DNA of 64,000 nt from Trichaptum fuscoviolaceum. Lineage: Eukaryota; Basidiomycota; Agaricomycetes; Hymenochaetales; Trichaptaceae. The position numbers and the translations under genes are program-made. Every line of letters starts with the position of its first letter. Positions within the stretch are counted from its first letter, which is position 1. The notes under the pieces are model-generated. The model was not told the origin of the DNA. It saw only the letters and a program-made list of their open reading frames with translations, and did not search any database. The stretch covers positions 4,092,001-4,156,000 of the forward strand of contig CAJSYZ010000005.1 in the NCBI GenBank assembly GCA_910574455.1, written 5' to 3'. Of this stretch, positions 32,089 to 43,128 are shown one piece after another.

Positions 32089-33439
32089 TCAGAGCAAAAA
32101 CCACGCGAGCTGGCTGTCCGTGAACGTGAGTACGGAGCCAGAAAGTGGAAGCTCTAGCTCGTTCAAAGCAGCATTAAGACATGTGCGGTCCACCCTGTCA
32201 AAGATGTGTCGCACAAACTCGGAACAAAGATCGACCGCTGCTCAGGCATGCCCCGCTTCGTGCACCATTTATTCGGGCACAGACACACCTGCAGTCCGTC
32301 AGCGTGGTCCTCGTCGTGGTGCCTTTTACGACAACTCCGGTAAACGAATTCTTTTCCACATCCCGTGATCCCGCATTTGTTCGTTTAGGCTTTTTTTAAG
32401 TTGTAGATATCCTTTCCGCTACCGCCCTTCCTCTTCGAGGTCGGTACATCCGCATTAATGGGTGTGGCTGATGCACGACATAGTGTGCAGTGCCTGCACT
32501 TCCAGTGGCTTCTGCAATGACTGTCTGCGAGTTTCCGATTGGTGCAGTGGAGGTGCTCGCGACGAGGTACTGTAGAAATTGAGTTGAAGTGACCAGACTG
32601 GTCGACCCATTTTAGCTTCCAGACTCTGTGTGTCCGCCGTGTAAGCCATTCGAATGATTCGCAGGTAAATTTTGGTTGGACCCGGGGTTACCCGGTGCAG
32701 GTGTGGGCGGGGCATGGTGCTGGTCTTCAGCATCAAAGAGAAAACTGAGATTCCCTCTCCAATTGCCCTCAGGATATCCGAGGGGGTATTTCATCAATCA
32801 ATCCAAAGGGAAAGTGAAATCGAAATTAGTTGGCAAACCGAAGATGAAACGTGATTGGACCGCCGTCGCGTCGCTCTGGGTCATTGTATATGCCAGTCCT
32901 AGTTGCATTTGTCGTTCTATCCATGCGTCAGTGGTCTACATTAGTCGAGCAATTACAAGGACTCACGCTCATTGTCACACATACCAACTATTTTGTCGGC
33001 CACATCACTCTCCGCATGGAATGCATCTTCTCCCATTCCTTGTGGAAGTATGCTGTAGCATTCGATGTATTCGTAGCCAAAGCTTACATCTACCTCGGCA
33101 CCGCCTGGTCCACTCTGACAGGTTGAAGGTCCAAGAAGGGTGTTCTGGTCAAGCGAGCGTGGCGAAGAGCCGCTTGGAACCATTGCTGAAGATGTGGATG
33201 GCTTGTGACCGTCGTCAGCAGTGTGGTGACGATTTGTGTTTGCGCGTGGAAGTATATTATCTTGGTAGTTCCCCATCTGTAGCCGCTATCGTGGATGTCA
33301 ATATGAAGGAAGGTATTAAAGGGTGATGAGGACGAACTGGTTGAAGAGGGACTCGACTATTCTCAAGCCCGGGGGATGCAAATCACTCGCCCTGCACGCC
33401 AAGCCCATGCCAAACGTCCGCTATTAACTGCTCTTCCAT
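32089..33439 (-). pseudogene. C2H2 zinc-finger gene, decayed (left-arm copy)
   Basis: Colinear with the intact gene at 48523-50047. The start M-E-E-Q-L-I-A-D-V is present at 33439, but the 19th codon is TGA where the intact gene has TGG. The later exon is recognisable (S-F-G-Y-E-Y-I-E, H-H-A-P-P-T-P-A-P), then a large deletion removes most of the linker. The finger region is frameshifted: the Cys/His ligands are still traceable, but not in one frame. The end at 32089 still matches the intact copy's final codons. It has the same promoter block as the intact copy. Confidence 0.8.
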
Positions 33440-33560
33440 GATTTTGGGAAGGGATGAAGTGGAAGGATGTTGACGAATGTCAGCCTGGTTGTTGAAGGAG
33501 ATTCCAAGGGGATTTTTTTTGAAGGGAAGAAATGATAGTCGTTGTCGATGGGTGAGAAAA

Positions 33561-33648
33561 GGTAGGTGCACCACATAGCTATTTAAAGCCCGCCGGTGGG
33601 CACATTAACGCGCGACGCGACTCGGACGCGACAGCAAGTCACGCACAG
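33561..33648 (-). promoter_or_regulatory. Conserved promoter block of the zinc-finger family (left arm)
   Basis: Shared with 48321-48405 and 61581-61660: a TGCGTGAC start, CG-rich CGCGTCGCG repeats, TTAATGTGCCCACC, then CGGGCTTTAAAT as a TATA-like box, about 120 bp before the ATG. Conservation here exceeds that of the coding parts nearby. Confidence 0.6.
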
Positions 33649-34000
33649 CGCTTTCAAGTTGGTTTCGCGACTTGATTCGTCCAAACACACCTAGCGTTCT
33701 TTCCTCTCCCCTTCACGCATCAGGAGCTCCATTGAACTGAACGGTCATCAATCCTCAAATACCAATAGGAGTGATCCGAATACTCACTCGAAGACAAAGC
33801 ATCGAATTGACTTGCTTGATACAGATTCATCTTAGAACAATCCGCTGAACAAATCGGGCTACGCACGACACTGTGATGTCGTGCCATATCTTGCGAGTCC
33901 CAACGGTAGTGACTTTCTTTCCTATTCCTCTTATTCGTTTGCCAGTTCATTATAATGAAAGCAAGTATGAAGCAGGGAGCCCCCCAGATAGCAGGAGTGG

Positions 34001-34778
34001 GTATACTCGAAAAGATTATAAGTTCACGAATCTTTATTTTCAGACAGATAGAATTGCCCAGAATACGAGTCATCAAAGATCACCAGCCGATGAGTCATGA
34101 CCATCATCATGGTACAACCTGACTTAGCTTGAGACCACGATCGATCGATTGATTGTATGTAGTGCTGCCGTAGTGAGCAGACGAAAATGATGACGATTCT
34201 CTTCGTTCACAACATTGAGGGACGTGCTGATAGGAAAAGACGATTTTTGCGATGACGTGCTCGAGATAGTGATAGAAATTCGGCATCATCTCGGCATTGA
34301 CCTTGAACTCTAATAGAAATTGAGTACCTGATGTAGCTAATAGACGCCGAAGGAATCAAATCCAGTTCGATCATTATTTAGTTAGTAATTTGTAATCAAT
34401 ACTAGTAGTAGCCAGCGGGCGCTTAATGACAGTTGAACGAAAAGGGTCGGTCTTTGCTGTGTTAGTGGTGTAAGTCTGCAAACATTCCACAGCCTTGGAT
34501 GGTCACTAATGGGCATGTAAAGTAGGGCATGCGCGCTGGTCATTCAACATCGACATCCTGTGCAAAACACGTTGCACAGGTGTGATGTCGCCTAATACAG
34601 CCTGAGGTATACACTTACAACAGCCGAGAACAGCGCCCATAGACGCTAGCCGACAGCTCAACAATCCGACCCTTTTATTAAGACGATCGCTGATCGCACT
34701 GGTATCATGTGCCAAAAGCTTTAAAGTCTCCAGTACACCCCATCACACCATCTACTTCTTACTTCCGTGTCTTCAGCA
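34001..34778. other. Intergenic, upstream of calpain 2
   Basis: No gene recognised. The last 100 bp contain CTTTTATTAA and GCTTTAAAG, possible core promoter elements for calpain 2. Confidence 0.4.
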
Positions 34779-37700
34779 ATGCCCTCCGTACTCGACTCGC
34801 TTTCGACACTCACGGCTTGGCGTGCCCTGCCACCACCGAAGAAAGAGAAAGTCGTTGCAGTTGCGAACGAAAAGGGCGTCTACGTGCAAGAGGAGCATCG
34901 TGCTGGTTTGTTCGTGACCGACGAGCTGCACAAGGCGACGGCGCGTTGCAGGGAGAAGGTCCGTAAGATTGCGAAGGAGTGCAAGGATGCAAACCGAAAA
35001 TTTAGGTGCGAATGGTTTGCTCGTGGCCTGGTAGGTGCTGACCTAGTTTTCTCGGACCGCAGGGATCTAGATTGGGACTTTGAAGGTTGTCAAGACATTT
35101 GCTTGCATGGCATCGTCTAGTACGCTCCTCTCTTCTCCCATCTCCTCATGCATCTTTGTTCATCGTGACTCCGAATAGTGATTCAACCAAGTCGTTCAGT
35201 CCGTCGGCTATTCGCCGAGTTTATGAATTATTCGCAACTCCTTCCTTCTTCGTGGACGGTATAGCAGCTTCCAACACCGAACTCAAATCTGTCTTAACTC
35301 CTTCATCTATTTAGATGTGTCTTCTTCCGATATTGTGCAGGGTGAGCAACCTTACAAAAAATAGTGGGATCTGCCTTGTCGTGTCCACTAATGTCGGTTT
35401 TAGGAGGTCTTGGGGACTGCTGGTTCCTAAGCGCTATTGCGTCCGTTGCAACAAAACCAGAGCTAATTCGAAAACTCTGCGTCGAGGTGATTATTCAAAG
35501 CATATTCACTCCACTTCGCCTATTCTGATTCCGTATCTGTAGTACCACGAAAAGGCCGGCGTTTATGGCTTCATCTTTTTTCGTGATGGCGAATGGGTAG
35601 ATGTCATAATTGACGAGTAAGCTTTGAACATCTTCTGGCTTCTTTCTCCTAATTTCCCATCTAGTCAATTATTCACAAAGGTCCCTATCTGGGAAACACT
35701 ATCTAATGAAGTGAGCAGAATGCTGATCTCAGAATCTTAATTATTAATCCCCCTGAACTTCTAACAGGAGCGTTCGCGTTATCAAGACGATCGAGATGTA
35801 TATGAAAGGGTTGCTCGAACTGGAGGGAAGACGCTTCTGTTTGCGAGGTCTGCGCAGGAAAACGAGACATGGGTGTAAGGCGTTACAACTTGTATCAATT
35901 CTTAACGCATTTTTTGACTACTTTTATATCAGAGCATTGTTAGAGAAAGCGTATGCAAAACTACATGGAGACTATGCTGCGTTATCCGGGGGCTCAACAG
36001 CTGAGGGTATCGAGGATTTGACTGGGTTCGTTCGGACTGGGACTATACATCGTCGGAGAGCTAACGGTTCACGCTTTTTTTCTCGCAGTGGCATCTCAGA
36101 GATGCTTTACCCAAATGTGAGGTCCTTCCTCTCAGGGTGTATGGTCGCTTAACATAATCTCATAGGATATAATGGACCCAGACGAGTTCTGGGAGAAAGA
36201 CCTTCTGCGCGCAAATAAGGACTTGCTTTTTAGCTGCTGCGTTTACGGAACAGTTGACTTCATCAATGGCAAGTTAAATCAGATTTCGAATTAGCTTTGC
36301 TAGCAATGCTGACACTCGTCCTTCCACAGGACTGCGAACTGGTAAGTATCAGTTTTTTGTCGCGTTACATTTCAACATCTCACATTCCCTCAGCTCACGC
36401 ATACACCGTCCTGAGCGCACACGAGTTCCGAGGCAAGCGCTTCCTCAAGATCCGAAACCCGTGGGGGAAGTCCGAATGGACAGGCCGTTGGTCCGATGGG
36501 TCAAAAGAGTGGACGCCGGGCTGGCTCGAGGCACTCGAAGCCCTCGACCACAAGTTCGGCGACGATGGTGTCTTCATCATGGAATACTCCGACTTCCTGA
36601 GCTACTGGAACGAGATTGAGCGCACGCAGCTCTTCGATTCCACTTGGATCCAGAGCAGCCACTGGCTTGATGTGAAAAGCCGGCCGGCTCCGAGTGCGTG
36701 GCAGTATGGCGACGTATCCTGTAAGTTCTTTTGAAGATGCACTTTTCGTCAATTAATGTGTGATCTGACTGACGAGCCATACAGTCAGCTTCTCCTTGCC
36801 CGAGGCGTCGGAAGCCATCCTCGTCCTGTCACGCGCCGACGAGCGGTTCTTCGACGGTCTAAAGAGCGCAACCGAGTGGAATTTCGACTTCAAGCTCTTC
36901 AAAGAAGAAGAGGCCGATGCAATTGTGAATTCTCGCTCCACCGAACAATCGTGGAGGCGCAGCACTGCGGTGCGCGCGCATCTGCAGCCCGGTTCGTATG
37001 TCGTGCACGTGCGTTTGGAGAGGTCTGGTGTACGGGATGCTGTGAGTATATTGGCACGACGAAAACTCTTGTGTCTCAATTTTCTTGCTCACAATGCTTC
37101 CTATCAACTTTCCGTTCCCCAAACGCAGGCCACGAACTTTGCGGACCGTGCCCCTGGAAAAGTGCGCAAGTTGACCCGTGTCCTGAGCGAGCTTGCGCGC
37201 AGCAAATCTCTTGCTGCAAACTTCGATGCAAAGTATGTTCTTCGCATCCATCTTTCGAATACATCTACTGATTGCCAATCCTTGGCATGCAGGAAATGGC
37301 AGAGCTACCTCACTGTCCCTGTTGAGAGACTCGGTGGGCGCACTGTTCACAACATCCAGTCTAAGGATATTCAGGCGGAGTCTCAGAGACGGAAGACTCT
37401 GCAAATGAGGTTCTCGTCCGCTCAAGTAACGACCCTTTCTACCATCCAGTCCGAATCGACACCAGCAAAGGAAAGCGAGAGTGTCACCAGCGTCGGTTTG
37501 CATAGGTCAGATTCACCCGGTGTGATCACGACTGAAAGCCAAGATTCGGACAAGTCTACGACGGCTACTGGCGTAGCCGAGACTACGGACACGGTGTCCT
37601 CTGAGGTAAAAGAGGATGATAAAGATGAAAATAAGGAAGAGGGAGCTCCTGCTAGTAGTGAAGAGGAAAGCAAGGAGGAAGACACCGCAAAAGCAGATGC

Positions 37701-38168
37701 ATCAGCAACGGAGTCGACAGTCCCCACACCTGAGCTCCCAGTTCACTCCAATATTTTGTGCGATGGATGCAAGGTGCGTATACTCTGCCTCCATTCAAAT
37801 GAGTCCGCTGAAGCGCATGATTTCACAATCAAGGACGGAACTGAAATCAAGGGAACACGCTGGAAGTGCCTGGTGTGCGACAATTACGACCTTTGCGACA
37901 AGTGCTATAAGACGGGCGCACATGAGCATCCTATGCTCCCGATCGAACACCCAGATGACTTCGATACACTCAGAGGGGAGGTGATTATACCGTCTTAAAA
38001 ACGTAAAGTTGGTAACTTCACTGATGCAATAATATTCGATAGCAACTGGTGGAAGACACGGACTCCATCCTTCTCGGCTTGCGCGTCTACACGAAGAGCC
38101 ACGCGCCGGTACGGATTGCAGGTCAGTTGAGGCAGGGGCTATTGTTGCACTGGGCGAAAAACGAGTGA
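34779..38168 (+). CDS. Calpain-type cysteine protease with ZZ finger (copy 2)
   Basis: Start M-P-S-V-L-D-S-L at 34779, with many introns of 50-80 nt. Exon joins checked by frame: [46 protein letters not shown]. Catalytic Cys (G-D-C-W-F-L-S-A), His (A-H-A-Y-T-V) and Asn (I-R-N-P-W-G) are all present. The last long stretch holds the beta-sandwich domains, a Ser/Thr/Glu-rich linker and a ZZ zinc finger ([15 protein letters not shown]). A final exon ends in L-L-H-W-A-K-N-E at 38168. The intron after F-I-N-G uses GC instead of GT. Calpains cleave proteins at limited sites in the cytoplasm, and the fungal PalB branch serves pH signalling, but the ZZ tail sets this one apart and its target is unknown. 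Confidence 0.85.
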
Positions 38169-38282
38169 TGCTCGGTGATTCTGATGAGTTTACGAGTTAA
38201 TGATGTTGGATAATCGATGATACTTTTGTATGTGCGTGTCTGTACATAATACAGAATCTGAGTTGGCACGCTTGCACCACCT

Positions 38283-38573
38283 TTGGGCGCGTCAATGGCC
38301 TGGAGTCCGTCACTCGTCACCACCCCATTCATCGTCTGTGGCTACGACACGGTTACGGCCAAGAACGACAAGTTCTCCGACGATGGCAACTCTGGCTCGG
38401 TCGTGGCGGGCCGGGATGGGCGTATCATTGCTCACTGGCAGATCACGGGCGGTGGCGGCCCTACCGACGAGACCGACAAGATGTACGTCACGGTCACCCC
38501 CTTCTACGCGCTCCAGGGGACCATCAAGAAGAATTATCCGAACTGCTACCTCCTCCCCGCCACCGTTGTCTAG
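38283..38573 (+). CDS. C-terminal piece of a trypsin-fold (S1-like) protein
   Basis: 96 codons with F-S-D-D-G-N-S-G-S-V-V, which resembles the nucleophile loop G-D-S-G-S of S1-type peptidases with Asn in place of Asp, followed by G-R-D-G-R-I-I-A-H and T-P-F-Y-A-L-Q. Upstream parts with the His and Asp of a triad are not seen, so this is either the last exon of an unseen gene or a truncated copy. Only 115 bp separate it from calpain 2. Confidence 0.5.
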   Translation: MGASMAWSPSLVTTPFIVCGYDTVTAKNDKFSDDGNSGSVVAGRDGRIIAHWQITGGGGPTDETDKMYVTVTPFYALQGTIKKNYPNCYLLPATVV

Positions 38574-39351
38574 GTCAAGGTCGGTAACCTCTCTAACGAC
38601 GCCTCTCCGTCTGACAGTCTTTTCTCTCGACCCTGTCTCGCCTTGGCCCTGTCTAGCTTTGCTCCAGGCATGCGAACCGTCCCTTCCTTTTTCTCTTTGC
38701 GCTTGGTCATATTTATCGTCAGTTTATCGACTTCGACGTCACGCATCACCGTCCAAGTTCGTGTTCTGCTTCCGTTATTTTGTTCGTCTATGCTGATCTC
38801 TGGCAATTCGTCTGTTCCTGTCGTCCGACTTTGTCTCGCTCTCGCTCAGTATTTAATCCGGTGGTTGTCGACGATGATGATGAGGTGCCTTAACTTGTCA
38901 ATTGTTGCCCAAGTTCGTTCTCCACTACATACTCCGATGTTCATACATATAGTAACGATCTTCCGGCACAGGTTCTGAGTTGTATGCTTTTTCCATCGAG
39001 GTGTGTTTGCCTCTCTTCTTGTCCCTCGATTTCGTATGTAGCGGAGTCCATATGCTTCTGTCGCGGTGTATCTCACGAGAAGCGCAGCGTGCAATACCGG
39101 TGTATCTTCTTCCGAGCAAAGCGGCCTGGCCTGGTCACGAGGCTAACTCATCAGGATTTGTCACCTTCAATAAGGCCACACCTATATTATGTAGGCTGTT
39201 AGGGTGTTGTTCAAGTGTTACTTACTGGACTTGCCATTCTTCGAATTTTCTGTGGCTATTCAAGCATTGAACCTCAATTACTTTGGAGGTCAAGCAGTGC
39301 TGGAGTTCGGATAGTTGCTGCCATCTGATTACGCGCTTCCCGCGAAGCCCG

Positions 39352-39883
39352 ATGTCGACGAGCGAGTTTATCGAAGGCACAAATGGTCCCAGTTACCCAC
39401 AAGGCTGGCCTAAAGGGACGGAGATAAGGACGTACAACGGCGGATGTCATTGCGGTCGCATTCGCTACGAATTCGAATTTCCCGACATTGAGAAGTCTAA
39501 GGTCATTACATGCAATTGCAGCATCTGCGCCATTCGTGGCACGCTTAATATGTGGGTATACAGCTCGAGGTTGATTCTCATCCTGGCATATCTCATTAAC
39601 TTTTTCTCTCCCTTATATCTGTGTATATATGCAACCATCCTGCCCTTAAAAAAGACATCCACCTCAATCTCACTTCCGGCTTACCTCCGGTACGCTGGAT
39701 GACATGACCAAGTACCAATTCAACAGGAAATTGGTTTCGCTCTATTTCTGTCCCACCTGTGGGACTGGTATGTTCGGACTGTATGGAGACATCATTGCAG
39801 TCGTCAACGTACGCTCAGTGGATGGTGTGGATGTGGAGAAGCTGGAGTTGCAGAAAGTCGACGGAAAGAATGTCGATCCGTAG
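39352..39883 (+). CDS. GFA (Mss4-fold) protein, copy 2
   Basis: Two exons, 39352-39551 and 39655-39883, give 142 residues in frame. Zinc ligands are complete: G-G-C-H-C-G, C-N-C-S-I-C and C-P-T-C-G-T-G. It is closely similar to copy 1 (shared S-G-T-L-D/E-D-M-T-K-Y-Q-F-N) but has a different N-terminus (M-S-T-S-E-F-I-E-G-T-N). It lies downstream of calpain 2, mirroring calpain 1 and GFA 1. Function as for the family: zinc-binding, substrate not known. Confidence 0.85.
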
Positions 39884-41056
39884 TAACTTATGTATGATGT
39901 GTATGTCTGGTTATTAATTTGTGTGGTTGCGTTATTGGTATCCGAAGGTTCTGTGTTCAGTGAAGCTGACTTTCAGACGCGACTTATCGTTCAAAGTGAG
40001 ATCAGTGCAATGTCGCTCTCGTCGAAAATCGGGCGACGTGGATGATTCACGTTCAAGCTATTTTTGGATTCCAGCAGCTATGTACTAAATTTGAAATAGT
40101 TAACTTTGGCCGCTGCTCTCAAAGTGCTCAACGATCCACGTTCATCAGTCGCTACCTTATTCTGTTCCACTTTCATCTGTCTTTGATTGAAATATGAATG
40201 AATTCGCAGGTAAGCACGTAATATGAAACGCACAAGCAACCAAACCTCCCTCATCCTTTCTTTCATTTAAAGACGCTTTTATGGCCAAATTGAAGGATTA
40301 TTCGAAGATGATGGTATACTGCATCTTTTCCGTTTACTTGACATAAGGCTATTCTTATGAATCTTGTCTTTGGGCGAAGGTATGTTTCAACCGAATTATT
40401 GTTGCGCTAATCTATTGCAACGCAATGAATTGACAGGATATTGATCCAGGTGATTGGGACCGGACATCCCAATTCGTCGACAAGCGAGTTTCTTCATGAA
40501 GCCGTACGGAAGCGAGGTACGATAATGGCATATAATTAAGTCGCTCAATGAAGGAAACTCATCCCCGTTGACCAGGTATACCTAAAACTAGACACCCATA
40601 AGCCTCGTGTCCCCAGCTCCTTGCTTTCCTTTCAGGCCCACCTCGTGTCGATGATACATAATCCCTTAAGTACGCCTGTTCCAGTCAACCTACTTTGGGC
40701 TGCCTCGCCCCACAGAAGCTCATTCGGTGCTACGTATGGAAGGGTAGCCTGAACCGTGGTGCAAATTAATCGCGATAGCCTCTCTCTGATCAGTCACGAA
40801 GACGCATGGTGATAATAACGCGTAGTTCACCTTACTTGGAGTACTGTACGCTGCTATTCCGTGCGGTATGGTCGCATCCTGGATGAGTAGAAAAGGCTGG
40901 GGTTGGTGAGTGGCTCTGGTATTCACAAGAGACGTTCTCAGAACCTAACGTTTACTGAATCTCTCTACGATCCATCGAACTCATCCCAAGTCAACTTCTG
41001 GATTAATACCCTATATCGCACCATTCAACTTAAGCATATCTCATTGTGCTTCAGTT
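39884..41056. other. Intergenic, no gene recognised
   Basis: Short frames only. Probably the promoter side of the HMG-box gene at its right end. Confidence 0.45.
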
Positions 41057-42595
41057 ATGCCGCGCGTCCGCAACACGCATTTGTCCAGCACGCTTTATAC
41101 ATCGGGAGAATCAGGAATACATGGTGAGTTAGCGCAAAATAGCTTTTATTTATGTTCGTGGGTCCTCACCATTGACCTGACAGACCCCGAGTTTCGTCCT
41201 GTCCGGCCATCACATCCCTACCTCGGAAACGGGTCACATGCACACGGATATGAATCTTACAAGTGGGCATAATCTTCTTTTCCTACCATTGGCATAGAAC
41301 CTTACAGAATTTGCTGCATAGCTTGACATCCCGAAACCCTTGGCCGACTCCTTCGCCATCGCCTTCTCCACCGTCTAGCTACGCCGTATCTCCTTCGGAT
41401 GCAACTGTCACGATCCCTCTTCCTTCGTTAGACTCTATTCCACAATCATCCAAGCACCAGCGCAAGTCCGCGTCGAAACGAGCTTCGTCTTCAGAGACAG
41501 CACACATCCCGCGGCCACGGAATGCCTACGTACTTTACCGCTCGTGGGCGCTCACGCACCATCCTTCTCTAACTGGATCCTCCAGATCGAACAAGCAGGA
41601 TGTGCTATCTAAGCTCACCGGCGCTCTGTGGAACGGCGAGACCGATGATGTCCGGGCACACTTTGAGATGTTGTCGAGGGAAGAGAAGGAGAGGCATGCG
41701 GTGAAGTACCCCGGGTACTCGTATCTTCCGAAGAAGGGCTCGGATACGGGTGTGACGAAGGTTGGGAGGGTGAATGGGACCAATGTGGCGAAAGGTATCT
41801 CGAGAAGGTTCGGCGAAGACGACGAGGGCGATAATGATGACGCGGAGTACACACCGAGCGCACGTTCCCGATCCTCTAGGAACAAGCGAATAATTCGTCA
41901 AGCATCCCCAGTGCACCAAATTCCGACTCCCGAACCTACACCGGACCCAACACCTTTCCTATCCTTACCGTCGACCTCAAGCTTTGCTTCAGTGCCGGAG
42001 GAAAATACGGATTCCTACCTTTATTGCGACGCATCACTGGATCAGTCCCTGTCGGAAACGATTGAAAAGAAGCAGACGGAGGGCGCACCGCCGACTCCAT
42101 ACCTCAGCATGTTCTCAAACATCTACTTGCCTCCTACTCCACCATTTACTTCGGCGTCAACATCATCTCCAAGGTCAGCACTATCCGAGTTCACACAGGT
42201 AAAGTCTTCATTTTTATCGTTCTGCAATGCTTAAGTAACGCTTTTTCCTTTCCTTTTCCCTCTCTACGAAGGCCTCAGAGTTCTATGAACCAATATACGA
42301 GGACGCCAATAAGGATGCCTTTGAGACCTCCTGCCTGGACGCTGTTTACATCACTCCAGACGACATATTCTCAGTCCTAAGCTCCTTCTCTTACCAGCAA
42401 CAACCAGTCCTTCCTTCTTCCGTCGGTCTCGAGTTTGTGCATGCTGGATCATCGGACGCATGTCAATTCCCTCAGCAATACTCGCCTTTCATTGCGGAGG
42501 AGTTTGTTGGAACTGTCGGCTCACTGGATGGGATGATTGCCGACCTGGATGACTGTGTCTTCGGAGATATGATGGAGAAGTACCTTGACTTCTGA
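41057..42595 (+). CDS. HMG-box transcription factor
   Basis: The main exon (ending at 42198) has an HMG box starting I-P-R-P-R-N-A-Y-V-L-Y-R-S-W and ending with K-Y-P-G-Y-S-Y-L-P-K-K, the MATA/SOX-like sequence-specific type. A Ser/Pro-rich region with basic R-S-S-R-N-K-R-I-I-R follows. The last exon (42272-42595) is acidic and ends E-K-Y-L-D-F. The intron 42199-42271 has gtaaag and gaag ends. The first small exon (M-P-R-V-R-N-T at 41057) and its splice to the box exon are less certain. Such factors bind bent DNA in the nucleus and often act in mating or development in basidiomycetes; which of these applies here cannot be told. Confidence 0.8.
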
Positions 42596-43128
42596 GCGTT
42601 ACATATATGCTTTTACCTTCCTTTCCTTTCCTTTCACTACAGTATGGCCTTCAAACCCATATGCATATTTATATCTCCTTGGTCTTCCTTTTCATATTCA
42701 TCTACCGCTTATACTATCACTCAACATTCTTATCCACATCACCGCATCTGTATTTGTATCTCGCATGGATCATCTTCTGCACGTCTCTCTTTTATTCTGC
42801 GCTACTATGTATTAGGGCTTAGTCGACATCTTGCAAACAAAAATCGCTAAGCGTTTTCCGCAAGAATGGAGGAGCAAATACATTTTCTTTCTCAATAACT
42901 TTCTACGTAAACCATCGGTTGCGCGAATATGTTGCTCGTTTTTCGCAATACAATCTCGAGTTGGCACTTGCTATAGTTTCTTATCGTTCGCTCAAATGCA
43001 TGCATCACATGCTGATGATACACTGATGTTGCAATCAGTTGCAATCATCATCAAAGCCTACTGTTCTTTATATTCTGTACTTATACTTGACGTTCGAACA
43101 GTACTGATTACATTTCAGCATTGATACT

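Larger units (their letters stand above)
31450..34000. repeat. Inverted duplication, left arm (GFA + zinc finger)
   Basis: Runs from the GFA gene across the minus-strand zinc-finger pseudogene and its promoter to a motif around 33950 (ATTATAATGAAA...AAGTATGAAGCA). The same order occurs inverted at 47985-50665. The arms have diverged by substitutions and indels. Confidence 0.75.

Noticed and set aside
32676..33326. 216-codon plus-strand frame at 32676-33326
   Set aside because: Antisense to the left-arm zinc-finger pseudogene; colinearity with the intact gene decides the strand.
41535..41919. Minus-strand frames opposite the HMG box
   Set aside because: The plus strand encodes a clear HMG box; these are shadows.
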